The notes: a model not told the origin generated them from the letters alone. 64,000 nt of DNA from Stigmatella erecta (GCF_900111745.1 NZ_FOIJ01000011.1:186001-250000); one strand, 5' to 3'. Shown: positions 16,561 to 25,461, counted from the stretch's first letter. Numbers and translations are program-made.

Positions 16561-18345
16561 TTATGGCTGGACGGTGTCCGGCTCCAGCGCGTGGACCCGG
16601 AAGGCGTCGAACCAGACCCCCGCGATGGGGGTGATGAGCCCGGCGGTGCCCGCCCCCTTGAGGGCCGAGGAGCTGGAGTCCACCACCGTGAGGCGCACCT
16701 GCCCATTCACGGAGGCCACGAGCTCCACCGGCCCCGAGCCCCGCGCGGAGAACGAGAGCGTCACCGCGTCCCACGAGGAGGACAGGCCGCTGGAGGCCTC
16801 ACCCAGCACCTTCACCGAGCTGCCTACCTCCCGGCGCACCTGGAGCCGGCCGTTCTTCAGGAACAGCAGGGTGTAGCGCGCGTTGCCCTGCGCCCGCAGC
16901 ACCACCCCGGCCTCGTCCTCCGAGAAGTGCTGCACCTGGGCGTCCACCCGGCAGTCCGCGCAGGCCGAGGGGCTCGCCAGCGCCACGTCCTCGCCGTCCA
17001 GGTCGCTGATGGCCCGGCCGTTCTTCGCGTACCACAGCCCCTTCACCGTCCACGCGGCGCCGAGCCCCCGGGAGACGGGCGAGGAGAAGTCATCCGAGAA
17101 GAGCAGCGCCCCCGGGGCGGGCGGGTCATCCTCCTCTGGGGGCGGGGCCTCCTCGCCGCCCTGGGCGGCCATCGCCACGCGGGACACCGTGCCCTGGGAG
17201 CTGGCGTCGGCGGCGTTGCCAAAGAAGCAGGGCACCTCGGTGCTGCCCGCGGGCAGCACGTCCACGGCATTGAGGTAGCCCTTGAAGGTCTTCTGCGAGT
17301 CCAGCACCACCGGCTCGCTGAAGGTGCCGTTCTTCAGCACCCGGGCGTGCAGCTCATAGGTGGAGGTGGAGGACTTCAGCCGGTTGTAGAAGACGTACAG
17401 CGTGTTGCCCACCCGCGTGGTGGCCGGCTGCATGGCCCAGTCCCGCGCGTCCTCCAGCAGGGTGCGCGGCCCGAAGGTGCTTCCATCGAAGCGCCGGTAG
17501 TAGAGGCGCTCGGACTCGTCCTTGTAAACGAAGTGCATGCCGCCCTGGCCGTCCGCCACCGCGCTGAGCGCCGCGCCGTGGTAGATGCCCTCCGGGAAGG
17601 CCTCGCGCACCGGCTCCCAGGTGTCCAGCGGATCGCTGTCCTTGCGGATGCGCATGCGCGCGGGCTCGAAGCCGTCATGCATGCCGTAGACGAAGACGAG
17701 CTTGTTGCCCACGCTCAGCAGCCGCCCCCCACCCCGCCGCCGCACCTGGTCGAGCTCGGGCTGGGCCTGGAAGCTGCTGCCGTTGTTCGTGGAGACCGAG
17801 ATGACGGCGGTGGAGCGGCCGTTCTGCTCGAGCCGGAACGCCTGAATCCACAGCCGCCCCTGGGAGTCCCGCGCGAGCAGGGCGCGCGAGTAGGCAATTT
17901 TGTCGTTGGGCGAGTCAAAGACGCGCACCGCGGGCTCGGGCGTCCACGTGTCCGAGGAGGACTGGTAGCGCCACCACTGGAAGTACACGTCGTGCCGGCT
18001 GGAGGGGCTCAGCGAGGAGGACTCGTAGGAGTAGACCACCGCCACGTCCCGGCCCACCGCGAGCAGCTCCGCCCGGTCATGGTGGCTCGTGTCCGGCTGG
18101 ATGGGGGCGATGTAGCGGAAGCTCCGGGCCCCGTTGTCCGAGCGGAACAGGGAGAGGCCCCGCCGCTCCACCCCCGCTTGTTGGAGCGCCAGGAGCCAGA
18201 CCGGCTCCCGTCCCGCCCCGAGGTCAATACGGACCCCATGCCGCTGCGCTGGCAGGGTCAACGCGTTGCCTGCACCCACCGAAATCAAGGGCGTCCCGCT
18301 CGCGAGCAGTACCGTCGCGAGCAGCGCCGTGGCCGTTCCAACCAT
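16561..18345 (-). CDS. Exported sialidase-like propeller protein with C-terminal jelly-roll domain
   Basis: A 594-residue protein with an N-terminal signal peptide (cut probably near ASG or SVGAG). Residues about 40-400 form BNR/sialidase-like repeats such as LFRSDNGARSF and VSTNNGSSFQ. A short Glu/Pro-rich linker (about 403-420) leads to a C-terminal domain of about 170 residues resembling LamG/concanavalin-like glycan-binding folds (FSDDFSSPVSRGLGAAW). The catalytic residues of a true sialidase are not evident, so I call it a binding protein. The start is ATG 18345. It is convergent with the upstream MopE-type lipoprotein, and the two may have surface-related roles, but no link is shown. 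Confidence 0.7.
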   Translation of the reverse strand: MVGTATALLATVLLASGTPLISVGAGNALTLPAQRHGVRIDLGAGREPVWLLALQQAGVERRGLSLFRSDNGARSFRYIAPIQPDTSHHDRAELLAVGRDVAVVYSYESSSLSPSSRHDVYFQWWRYQSSSDTWTPEPAVRVFDSPNDKIAYSRALLARDSQGRLWIQAFRLEQNGRSTAVISVSTNNGSSFQAQPELDQVRRRGGGRLLSVGNKLVFVYGMHDGFEPARMRIRKDSDPLDTWEPVREAFPEGIYHGAALSAVADGQGGMHFVYKDESERLYYRRFDGSTFGPRTLLEDARDWAMQPATTRVGNTLYVFYNRLKSSTSTYELHARVLKNGTFSEPVVLDSQKTFKGYLNAVDVLPAGSTEVPCFFGNAADASSQGTVSRVAMAAQGGEEAPPPEEDDPPAPGALLFSDDFSSPVSRGLGAAWTVKGLWYAKNGRAISDLDGEDVALASPSACADCRVDAQVQHFSEDEAGVVLRAQGNARYTLLFLKNGRLQVRREVGSSVKVLGEASSGLSSSWDAVTLSFSARGSGPVELVASVNGQVRLTVVDSSSSALKGAGTAGLITPIAGVWFDAFRVHALEPDTVQP

Positions 18346-18412
18346 TCCTGTGTCCCCTCCCCATTGTACTTCGGGAGGAACCTAAGAATGGAGGAGCAAG
18401 ACGGACAACAGA

Positions 18413-18461
18413 GGTGCTGTCGTTCAGCATGCCGAAAAGTCGGCCACATAACGACAGCCAC
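18413..18461. terminator. Two-tier hairpin between minus-strand genes
   Basis: An outer stem pairs GCTGTCGTT (18416-18424) with AACGACAGC (18450-18458), extendable by three pairs across a one-base bulge. An inner stem GCCGA (18431-18435) pairs with TCGGC (18440-18444) around an AAAG loop, separated by a small internal loop. It lies about 30 bases after the stop of the gene at 18491-19216, so a terminator for it is likely. The symmetry and two-tier form could also suit a small structured RNA. Nothing else stands out in the 145-base gap. Confidence 0.45.
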
Positions 18462-18490
18462 CTACCCCGGGACAGAAGGGGGTACCGGGC

Positions 18491-19216
18491 TTAGCGGCCT
18501 GCGTCATTCGCGGGGACGCCCGCGTCGGTGGGGCCGGGGGTGCCGGCATCCGAGGCCCCGGGGGTGCCCGCGCGGGTGGCGCGCTCGATCTTGGGCGGGG
18601 GGTTGATGAGGGTGAAGGACTGGAGGAACGCGTCCACGCTGGGCGAGGGAATGCCGGGGTTGTAGACGCCCAGGAGGGTGTAGAGGCGGGGCCCGACGAG
18701 GTAGGTGCGCACGCGCACGTCGCCGCGGTCCGAGCCCATGATGAAGGCCTTGCCCGGGTAGCCATCCAGGGTGATGGGCTCCTCGCTCTTGAGCGTGCCC
18801 TTGACCTGGTTGATGAGCGCGTCCCGGCCGTCGCTGTTGAGCAGGGCCTCGGGGGAGCGGGCCGCCACGAACTTCACCGGGTACTCATAGGTGAGCAGGG
18901 AGTAGGTGATGCCGTCGATCTCGCTGCTCAGGGTCTCGATGAGGATGTCGCCCGAGGGGATGGTGATCTTGTTGCTGGTGGACTGGGGCGAGCCCGGCAT
19001 CTGCACGGTGAAGCCCTTGTCCGGGCCTCCCACGGTCTGGATCTGAGGGGCAGGGGCCGGGGTGGCGGCCGCGGAGGCGTTCTCCTCGGGCAGCTCCTCG
19101 ACGGTGGAGGAGCCTCCCGCCTGGGCAGGCGCTGCTTTCTGCTGGCCGGTCGCACAGGCGACGGCAACCAGCGAGAGGACGGCGAAGGCGGCGAGGAGGC
19201 GGGACTTCAGGCGCAT
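18491..19216 (-). CDS. Lipoprotein of unknown function
   Basis: A 241-residue lipoprotein with lipobox VAVAC (Cys21), then an Ala/Pro-rich linker to about residue 58. The body, about 60-210, has no family I recognise; the phrase GFTVQMPGSP resembles the start of small exported domains found in several bacterial lipoproteins. The C-terminal tail after residue 210 is low-complexity (Ala, Gly, Thr, Pro, Asp). The start is ATG 19216 with AAGGAA about seven bases upstream. The transcript leader holds a hairpin with a TTCG loop. It lies downstream of another lipoprotein gene in the same direction. Confidence 0.8.
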   Translation of the reverse strand: MRLKSRLLAAFAVLSLVAVACATGQQKAAPAQAGGSSTVEELPEENASAAATPAPAPQIQTVGGPDKGFTVQMPGSPQSTSNKITIPSGDILIETLSSEIDGITYSLLTYEYPVKFVAARSPEALLNSDGRDALINQVKGTLKSEEPITLDGYPGKAFIMGSDRGDVRVRTYLVGPRLYTLLGVYNPGIPSPSVDAFLQSFTLINPPPKIERATRAGTPGASDAGTPGPTDAGVPANDAGR

Positions 19217-19244
19217 GTACGCTTCCTTGGAAAAGGAGGGGAAA

Positions 19245-19260
19245 GGGTCCCGAAGGACCC
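19245..19260 (-). terminator. TTCG-capped hairpin followed by a pyrimidine tract
   Basis: Read on the minus strand, GGGTCC pairs with GGACCC around a TTCG loop, a very stable tetraloop, and is followed by a T/C-rich run. It lies between the stop at 19357 and the start at 19216. It is either an intrinsic-like terminator of the upstream gene or a 5' leader element of the lipoprotein gene. Confidence 0.45.
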
Positions 19261-19316
19261 AACAACGAGACGAAGGCAGGAGACTACCCGGCTTCTTGAC
19301 GCGCCGTTTCCCATTT

Positions 19317-19334
19317 CGACACGAAGATGTGTCG
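19317..19334. terminator. Inverted repeat after the PQQ-like lipoprotein gene
   Basis: CGACAC (19317-19322) and GTGTCG (19329-19334) form a perfect six-base-pair stem with a six-base loop, 23 bases past the minus-strand stop at 19357. It may be a weak terminator or, with the hairpin at 19245-19260, part of the leader of the next gene. Confidence 0.3.
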
Positions 19335-19356
19335 TGCGCTCAACGGTCCCCGGCCC

Positions 19357-21537
19357 TCAGGGGCAGCGGGTGATGAGGGTGGCCGGGTTGCCGGTGTTGC
19401 GCGCGTCGTGCTGGTACTTCGGCCAGGGGGCATCCGGGTCCAAGCCAGGGCTGTCGACGATGAACGCGTGGATCTTGGTCTCCGCCGTCACGTACAGGAC
19501 GCCTACGCGGGCGTTCACCACGGCCTGGCCCGATGGATCGCGGAGGCAGTCGAGGGTCGGCGAGATGTTCGTTCCGTCACCCGCCCCCGACTCGATCTTA
19601 GTACCCCACAACGGTGTCAGAGGTGTCGCCGAACTGGGCATCCAAGCTCTCACTTCACCATCGGTATTCACCGTGTAGAGGTTCCCACCACGGCCTATAA
19701 CCGGGGCGCCCCTCAGAATACCCACCCCCGAACTGACCACTGCCGAAGGGGTTCCAGTCCCCAGTTGAAGGGAGCGGAGGTCTTTGCTCGAACTGGTCTC
19801 CGCGCCGAAATACGCGGTCTCGCTGCCACCAATCGAAAAGTTAAACACGCGCGATCCGCCGCTCGTGGGGTAGAGCGGCTCCACACTGCCGCCATTCACA
19901 GATATTTTAGAAAAACTCCCCTGCGAAGGAGCGCTATCGGTTCCTACTCCAACGTAAACAGTTTCACTCACAATCGCCAAGGCAGGAACGGCCACTGGAA
20001 AACTCTGTGGCCACCCCGGCCGGGGCGTGTTGCTTTCGGTTGAAATATCATAGCTGGTGAGCGCGGACTCCGAAGTCCCATAGAAGACGCTCCCACCCTT
20101 CAACACCACAGCTCCCGCGATGCCGCGAGGAATCGAGGTAGTGGCGGTGTCGATACATTCAAGCCCTGTAGCATCAGGACGAATGCGCACAATGCGTGCC
20201 TGCGGAGAGCTGTTGTAGATAATAACCGCTGTCTCCACCTCTCCAGTCGCCCCGCTCCCTCCCACTCTCCCCACTGCAATCGCGCTCGGAATGTCCACGC
20301 CTCCGGCGTAAGTGCATTTGAACTTTTCTGTGCCGTCGTTTCTAAGCGCGTAAAGCAATGAATTACTGGCACTTCTTGCGGCAACATAGACATACTCCTC
20401 GTTGCCACGCAGCTCGCCTACTGCAGGGCTTCCTTTCACATCTCCTGAAGGGACAACCCATTTCCTCGTCCCTGCCCCATCAACTCCATACGCTTTCCCA
20501 GTTCTATTGCCTGAGTTCGTTCCGAAGTAGATGAGCCCTTGGTTGCCAAGCGCAGGGGTCCCTTCAATGCGCCCATCGGCTTCGAAGGCCCACTTCCAGC
20601 GCGTCACCCGAAGCGGCAGCTCGGCCGACTGCCCTTCATTGCCAGCCCGGTCTTGGCCCTTGGCCCGGAACACCATGGCGCCTCGGAAACCACTCATCTC
20701 CGGAACGGAGAGGTCCACGGCCTTTTCACCGCAGACAGGCTGGCCGCCGGGGCACGAGGTTCTCCGCTGCATGTCAACCGTAACGGGAGCTTCGGTTCGG
20801 CCGGGTGTTCCTTCGGGCCCAATTCCAACCACTATCAATTGGGCCTGCGTCACCGTGTCATCGTTGGATGAGACCGTCACCGTCACGATTTCATCCCTGC
20901 GGAACGCGCTCTCGTATCCTGCCGTGGGCTCCTTTTGTTCGGCTTGCACACCCACACTTCCTGGAGCCCGGACAGTTGGGTTCGAAGAGCCAATGGTGAA
21001 CGAGGGGGCCACGGTGTCCACATCGACGATGGCTGTGGCGCTCAAGCCTGCCTCTGTGTAGGCCACAGTCACGGTGACTTCTTCATCCAGGTTCGGCACC
21101 GTCCACAGCGCCGTGTACTGATTGCCATTGCGCGTGGGGGTGCCAATCGAGCCAGCAGGGCTTCCATCCTTCTTTGTGGCCGTGAAGGCGAGCACGGGCC
21201 ACTGCGCCTCCGTGACGTACTTCTCCGTCAATTCCGCGATGATGGGGATGGTCCCACCATTCAGCGATGCCCCGTTGGCGGGTTCCTTGAGGGTCAACGC
21301 CGAGAAGCGTTGCTGGCAGCCCTCCGTCGTGCACACCTGATACGGGAGGCACTCGTCCGTGCACTCGCTGGGGTCAACGATGTCCGGCTTCTTGCGGCAG
21401 AAACCTTCTCCGTTGATTGGCTCACAGACACCGTTGGGGCCGCATTCGTCATCTGCGACACACGGCTTGCCCTCGAACTCGGTGCATGCGGCCAGCGCCC
21501 CCATCAAGAACGCTGTGCTCAGGAGTTTTCGCCACAT
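19357..21537 (-). CDS. Lipoprotein with Ig-like domains and a PQQ-like beta-propeller
   Basis: A 726-residue lipoprotein with lipobox ALAAC (Cys18). A Cys-rich section (about 18-75, with CVADDECGPNGVCEP) resembles the repeats found in other myxobacterial lipoproteins. Next come two or three Ig-like sandwich domains (about 80-310), then a PQQ-like propeller with repeated blades such as KAYGVDGAGTRKWV and NLYTVNTDGEVRAW. I chose ATG 21537 because GGGGAG lies seven bases upstream and it gives a proper signal peptide. The middle of the gene is visibly poorer in GC than its neighbours: 27 of 60 bases at 20341-20400 are G or C. This suggests transfer or relaxed codon choice. Function unknown; exported and probably extracellular or outer membrane. 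Confidence 0.8.
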   Translation of the reverse strand: MWRKLLSTAFLMGALAACTEFEGKPCVADDECGPNGVCEPINGEGFCRKKPDIVDPSECTDECLPYQVCTTEGCQQRFSALTLKEPANGASLNGGTIPIIAELTEKYVTEAQWPVLAFTATKKDGSPAGSIGTPTRNGNQYTALWTVPNLDEEVTVTVAYTEAGLSATAIVDVDTVAPSFTIGSSNPTVRAPGSVGVQAEQKEPTAGYESAFRRDEIVTVTVSSNDDTVTQAQLIVVGIGPEGTPGRTEAPVTVDMQRRTSCPGGQPVCGEKAVDLSVPEMSGFRGAMVFRAKGQDRAGNEGQSAELPLRVTRWKWAFEADGRIEGTPALGNQGLIYFGTNSGNRTGKAYGVDGAGTRKWVVPSGDVKGSPAVGELRGNEEYVYVAARSASNSLLYALRNDGTEKFKCTYAGGVDIPSAIAVGRVGGSGATGEVETAVIIYNSSPQARIVRIRPDATGLECIDTATTSIPRGIAGAVVLKGGSVFYGTSESALTSYDISTESNTPRPGWPQSFPVAVPALAIVSETVYVGVGTDSAPSQGSFSKISVNGGSVEPLYPTSGGSRVFNFSIGGSETAYFGAETSSSKDLRSLQLGTGTPSAVVSSGVGILRGAPVIGRGGNLYTVNTDGEVRAWMPSSATPLTPLWGTKIESGAGDGTNISPTLDCLRDPSGQAVVNARVGVLYVTAETKIHAFIVDSPGLDPDAPWPKYQHDARNTGNPATLITRCP

Positions 21538-21565
21538 CACGGATCTCCCCAAACCTTTTGACGGC

Positions 21566-21625
21566 CCACCGGCGGTGGATACCATGGGCCTCCTGTTCAC
21601 GAAAGGTTGAGACACTGCCTCAACC
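21566..21625. promoter_or_regulatory. Two inverted repeats in the divergent intergenic region
   Basis: CCACCG-G-CGGTGG is a perfect 13-base palindrome at 21566-21578, and GGTTGAG-N7-CTCAACC is a perfect repeat at 21605-21625, 35 bases before the ATG at 21660. They sit between the divergent genes at 19357-21537 and 21660-22724, a position for operators. No clear -10/-35 pair was found. Confidence 0.35.
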
Positions 21626-21659
21626 CCTCCTCTTTCTCGCGCCCGACACGAGGGCATTC

Positions 21660-22724
21660 ATGCCGAACCGTCTCTCTTCTCACGGCTTCCTGCTCGCCCT
21701 CGCCGCTGCGCTCCTGTTCCCCGTGGCGGGGGCCCAGGCCGCCGAGCGAGAGCGCATCGCCCTCCATCCCTGTGTCATCACCGGCAACAAGAAGGCCTCT
21801 ACCCCGGACCTTCAGCTCGCCTGTGTCACCGCCGCCGTCCGCGACAACATCGATTTTGTCTCCTCCACGGACGTCAACGCCTTCTTCGACTCGGAGAAGC
21901 CGAAGGACGCCCCCAAGAAGGGCAAGCGCAAGGAGGTTCCCGTCTCCTGTGCCACGAAGCGTACGCCCAAGGAACGGGATGCCTGCCTGGGCCGCCTCGC
22001 CGCCACCACCCAGGCCGCCCGTTCCCTCTACCTGAGCATCCACTTCACCTACGTCCGCGGGGCGCTCAAGGGCACCCGCATCACCGGGCGCGCCGTGGAT
22101 GCCTCCGGCAAGCTCGTCGAGGAGAAGCTCAAGGAGCTGATTCTCTCGTCCCCCGTCCCCCCCGAGCCCGAACTCGTCCGCTCGGCGGTCTCCCAGCTCC
22201 TGGACCAGCTCGAGACGACCCGGGCGCCCACCCCGGAGTTCATCCCTCAGTCACTCACGGACCGTCCCATCGAGCCGGATCTTCCGCCCGCCGTGGCCCA
22301 GCCCACCCCGGCTGTTCCGCCCCTGAAGGCCGAGCCCCCTCCCCCGCCGCGTCCCCGGGGGCGCACGTGGATGACGCCCGTGGGCATCGCCGCGGGCGGT
22401 GTGGGCGTCGTGGGCCTGGGCGTCGCCACCGCCTTCCTGCTCGGCGCCGACTCCAAGGCCAAGGACTTCAACAGCGCCTTCGCTGGCGATTCCCTCCCCA
22501 CCGCCAGTGAGCTTCCCGGGCTGATTCAGCTCCGCGAGGACGGCGAGTCCCAGCGCAAGAACGGCAAGGTGCTCATGATTGCCGGCGGCGCCCTGCTGGC
22601 CGCGGGCGGCGCCCTCTTCGGCGTCGACACCGCCCTCAAGGACAAGAAGTCCCCGCCGTCCGCGGGCACGGCCCGCGTCCTCGCGGGGCCCGGCCAGGTG
22701 GGCCTGCTCGTCGTCCTGCCGTGA
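21660..22724 (+). CDS. Exported protein of unknown function with C-terminal membrane helices
   Basis: A 354-residue protein. It has a signal peptide (cut near AGAQAA, residue 28), an N-terminal domain of about 180 residues with four cysteines (HPCVITG, LACVTA, VSCATK, DACLGR), a Pro-rich linker (about 205-235), and two C-terminal hydrophobic segments (about 239-262 and 303-325) separated by a polar loop. The layout recalls myxobacterial FHA/TPR-associated surface proteins, but I recognise no named family. The ATG at 21660 has only a weak ribosome-binding site. It ends in a shared hairpin with the convergent liv operon. Confidence 0.75.
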   Translation: MPNRLSSHGFLLALAAALLFPVAGAQAAERERIALHPCVITGNKKASTPDLQLACVTAAVRDNIDFVSSTDVNAFFDSEKPKDAPKKGKRKEVPVSCATKRTPKERDACLGRLAATTQAARSLYLSIHFTYVRGALKGTRITGRAVDASGKLVEEKLKELILSSPVPPEPELVRSAVSQLLDQLETTRAPTPEFIPQSLTDRPIEPDLPPAVAQPTPAVPPLKAEPPPPPRPRGRTWMTPVGIAAGGVGVVGLGVATAFLLGADSKAKDFNSAFAGDSLPTASELPGLIQLREDGESQRKNGKVLMIAGGALLAAGGALFGVDTALKDKKSPPSAGTARVLAGPGQVGLLVVLP

Positions 22725-22741
22725 GGTGAAGCCCTGGGGGA

Positions 22742-22768
22742 CCCGGCGCCGCTCCAGCGGCGCCCGGG
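22742..22768. terminator. Bidirectional terminator-like hairpin
   Basis: GGCGCCGCT (22745-22753) pairs with AGCGGCGCC (22756-22764), and CCC/GGG add pairs outside a one-base bulge. It lies between the convergent gene ending at 22724 and livF ending at 22770, so it probably serves both. No T tract. Confidence 0.55.
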
Positions 22769-22769
22769 C

Positions 22770-23522
22770 CTACTCGCCCAGGTACGCCTTGCGGACCTCG
22801 GGGCTCTCCAGCAGCGCCTTGCCCGGCCCCGCCATCACCACCTCACCCGTCTCCAGCACGTAGCCGTAGTGCGCCATGTTCAGCGCCAGGTGCGCGTTCT
22901 GCTCCACCAGCAGGATGCTCATGCCCGTGGTGTTCACCTCCCGCAGCGTGCGGAAGATGGTCTCCGTCACCTGGGGCGCCAGCCCCAGCGACGGCTCGTC
23001 CAGCAACAGCAGCTGCGGCTTGCTCAGCAGCGCCCGGGCAATGGCCAGCATCTGCTGCTCGCCGCCCGACAGCGTTCCCGCCAGCTGCTTGCGCCGGGCC
23101 TTGAGCACCGGAAACAGCCCGAAGCTCTTCTCCTGGTCCGCCGCGATGCCGGCCGTGTCCCGGCGCAGGTACGCGCCCAGGTCCAGATTCTCCTGCACCG
23201 TGAGGTTCGGGAAGATGCCGCGCCCTTCCGGTGCGTGCGCCATGCCCCGGGGCACCAGCAGGTGCGCCTTCATCCCCGTGGTGTCCTGGCCCACGAAGTG
23301 GATGCGCCCCGCGCTCGGCTTGAGCATGCCGCTCACCGCGCGCAACGTGCTCGTCTTGCCCGCGCCGTTGGCCCCGATGAGCGCCACCACCTCGCCCTTG
23401 CCCACCGTCAACGACACGCCCCGGAGCGCCTGAATGGCCCCGTAGTGGACCTTGATTCCCTCCACCGTCAGCAGGGGCGGGCGGCTCTCGCGCGTGCCCA
23501 GCGTCTTCACCGCCTCGCTCAC
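22770..23522 (-). CDS. livF: Branched-chain amino acid ABC transporter ATPase LivF
   Basis: A 250-residue cytoplasmic ATPase of the high-affinity Leu/Ile/Val importer. Walker A is GANGAGKTS, the signature is LSGGEQQ, and Walker B LLLLDEPSLGLAP, all intact. The GTG start at 23522 overlaps the livG stop (GTGA). As last gene of livJ-H-M-G-F it forms a heterodimer with LivG on the LivH/LivM permeases. Size and the short LivF form without LivG's long insert support the naming. Confidence 0.97.
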   Translation of the reverse strand: MSEAVKTLGTRESRPPLLTVEGIKVHYGAIQALRGVSLTVGKGEVVALIGANGAGKTSTLRAVSGMLKPSAGRIHFVGQDTTGMKAHLLVPRGMAHAPEGRGIFPNLTVQENLDLGAYLRRDTAGIAADQEKSFGLFPVLKARRKQLAGTLSGGEQQMLAIARALLSKPQLLLLDEPSLGLAPQVTETIFRTLREVNTTGMSILLVEQNAHLALNMAHYGYVLETGEVVMAGPGKALLESPEVRKAYLGE

Positions 23523-24403
23523 GCCGACCCTCCGTGCGTCTCCAGGTAGTTGTCCCCCAGGTACGCCTCGATGACCCTCCGGTCGCTGCGCACCTGCTCG
23601 GGCGCCCCGCGCGCGATCGTCTCCCCGTGGTCCAGCACGGTGATCTTCTCGCAGATGCCCATCACCAGCTTCATGTCGTGCTCGATGACCAGGATGCCCA
23701 GCGAGAACTCATCCCGGAGCTTGCGGATGAGCACCATCAGGTCCGCCTTCTCGCGGGTGTTCATGCCCGCGGCGGGCTCATCCAGCAGCAGCACCTTGGG
23801 CCGCGTGCCCAGCGCGCGGGCGATCTCCAGCCGCCGCTGCTCACCGTAGGGCAGGTTGCGCGCCTCCTCGTTCCGGCGGTGCGACAGCCCCATCACCTCC
23901 AGCAGGTGCTCGGCCTGCCGGGTCAGGTCCTGCTCCTCGGCCAGGAAGCCCGGGGTGAGCAGCATCGCCCGCCACCAGTCGCGGTAGTTGCGCAGGGCCG
24001 AGCGCATCTTCGTCCCCAGCCCCACGCCCTCCGGGTTCAGCGCCCCCTGCGCCCGGCACGCCACCTTCACGTTGTCCAGCGCGGTCAGCGACCGGAACAG
24101 GCGGATGTTCTGGAAGGTGCGCGCCAGCCCCATGTGGTTGATCTGGTGCGGCAGCCACCCGTTCACCGTCTGCCCCGCCACGCGCACCACGCCCTGCGTG
24201 GGCCGGTACACGCCCGTCAGCACGTTGAAGGCGGTCGTCTTCCCCGCCCCGTTGGGACCGATGAGCCCCTGCAGGTCCCCCTTGCGGATGGACAGCCGGA
24301 AATCCGTCAGGGCCCGCAGGCCCCCGAACTGGATGCTCACCCCGTCGGTCTCGAGCAGCGCCGGGCCGGCCTGCTCCGGTGCCGTCTGCAGCGCGGCGCT
24401 CAC
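23519..24403 (-). CDS. livG: Branched-chain amino acid ABC transporter ATPase LivG
   Basis: A 294-residue ATPase. Walker A GPNGAGKTT, Walker B VLLLDEPAAGMN and the signature-like region LPYGEQRRLEIARAL are present, with the longer insert seen in LivG proteins (RTFQNIRLF, about residue 85). I chose GTG 24403, which overlaps the livM stop in a GTGA; a much longer frame upstream would run into livM on the same strand. It pairs with LivF and drives import through LivH and LivM. Confidence 0.95.
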   Translation of the reverse strand: MSAALQTAPEQAGPALLETDGVSIQFGGLRALTDFRLSIRKGDLQGLIGPNGAGKTTAFNVLTGVYRPTQGVVRVAGQTVNGWLPHQINHMGLARTFQNIRLFRSLTALDNVKVACRAQGALNPEGVGLGTKMRSALRNYRDWWRAMLLTPGFLAEEQDLTRQAEHLLEVMGLSHRRNEEARNLPYGEQRRLEIARALGTRPKVLLLDEPAAGMNTREKADLMVLIRKLRDEFSLGILVIEHDMKLVMGICEKITVLDHGETIARGAPEQVRSDRRVIEAYLGDNYLETHGGSA

Positions 24404-25461
24404 GCGAGCCCCTTTCTCCGCCGGGGCAGCCACCGCGGCAGCACCTCCCACAGCTCCTTCGTCCCGAACAGCCCCTGGGGGCGCAGCAGCATCAGCGCCA
24501 CCAGCAGCAGGCCGTACAGCGGCATGCGGATCTGATCCACGCGCGAGGACAGCGAGCTGCCCTCGTCCGTGAACATCGGCAGCACGGAGCGCATCCCCTC
24601 GGGCAGCAGCGTGAGGAACACCGCCGCCACGATGGCGCCCGTGGTGGAGCCCAGCCCACCCAGCACCACCATGACGACGATTTCCATCGACTGCACGAAG
24701 GTGAAGGAGTTCGGGTTGATGACCTGCACGAAGTGGGCGAACAGTCCGCCGGCCACCCCCGCGAAGAACGAGGAGATGACGAAGGCGCGGACCTTGTAGC
24801 CCGTGGTGTTCACGCCCATGGCCTCGGCGGCCACCTCGTCCTCGCGGATGGCCCACAGGCTGCGGCCATGGCTGGAGCCGGCGATGCGCCGCGCCACCAG
24901 CACCGTGAGGAACACCCAGAAGCCGATCATCATCACGCTGGTGGCGGGCGGAATGCCCGACAGGCCCAGCGCTCGGCCGAACAGCGGGGTGTTCTGCACG
25001 AAGACGCGGATGATTTCCCCGAAGCCCAGCGTGACGATGGCCAGGTAGTCCCCGCGCAGGCGCAGCGAGGGCAGCCCCACCAGGAAGCCACACAGCGCCG
25101 CCGCCATGCCGCCCACCAGCAGGGCTGCGATGAAGAAGAGCTGGTCGCTCACCGCCACGGGCAGGAACGAGATCGCCACCTCCTTCAGGTTCAGCGACAG
25201 CACCGAGGAGACGTACGCCCCCACCGCCATGAAGCCCGCGTGGCCGATGGAGAACTGCCCCGTCATGCCGTTGACGATGTTGAGGCTCACCGCCAGCACG
25301 ATGTTGACGCCCACGCGGTAGGTGAGCTGCTGCGCGAACGGCGAGCCGCTCAGCAGCCACTCCAGCGCCAGCAGCACCGGCACCGCCACCAGCACCGGGA
25401 GGATTCCCCGGAGCGCCACGGGCACGCCCGGAACCGTCCCCGGAACAGACGAGCTTTCCAT
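24400..25461 (-). CDS. livM: Branched-chain amino acid ABC permease LivM
   Basis: A 353-residue inner-membrane permease with about eight to ten helices and the family stretch LRGDYLAIVTLGFGEIIRV. The region NIVNGMTGQFSIGHAGFMAV is typical of LivM. The chosen ATG at 25461 lies five bases after the livH stop (25467). It forms the translocation channel with LivH. Confidence 0.95.
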   Translation of the reverse strand: MESSSVPGTVPGVPVALRGILPVLVAVPVLLALEWLLSGSPFAQQLTYRVGVNIVLAVSLNIVNGMTGQFSIGHAGFMAVGAYVSSVLSLNLKEVAISFLPVAVSDQLFFIAALLVGGMAAALCGFLVGLPSLRLRGDYLAIVTLGFGEIIRVFVQNTPLFGRALGLSGIPPATSVMMIGFWVFLTVLVARRIAGSSHGRSLWAIREDEVAAEAMGVNTTGYKVRAFVISSFFAGVAGGLFAHFVQVINPNSFTFVQSMEIVVMVVLGGLGSTTGAIVAAVFLTLLPEGMRSVLPMFTDEGSSLSSRVDQIRMPLYGLLLVALMLLRPQGLFGTKELWEVLPRWLPRRRKGLA

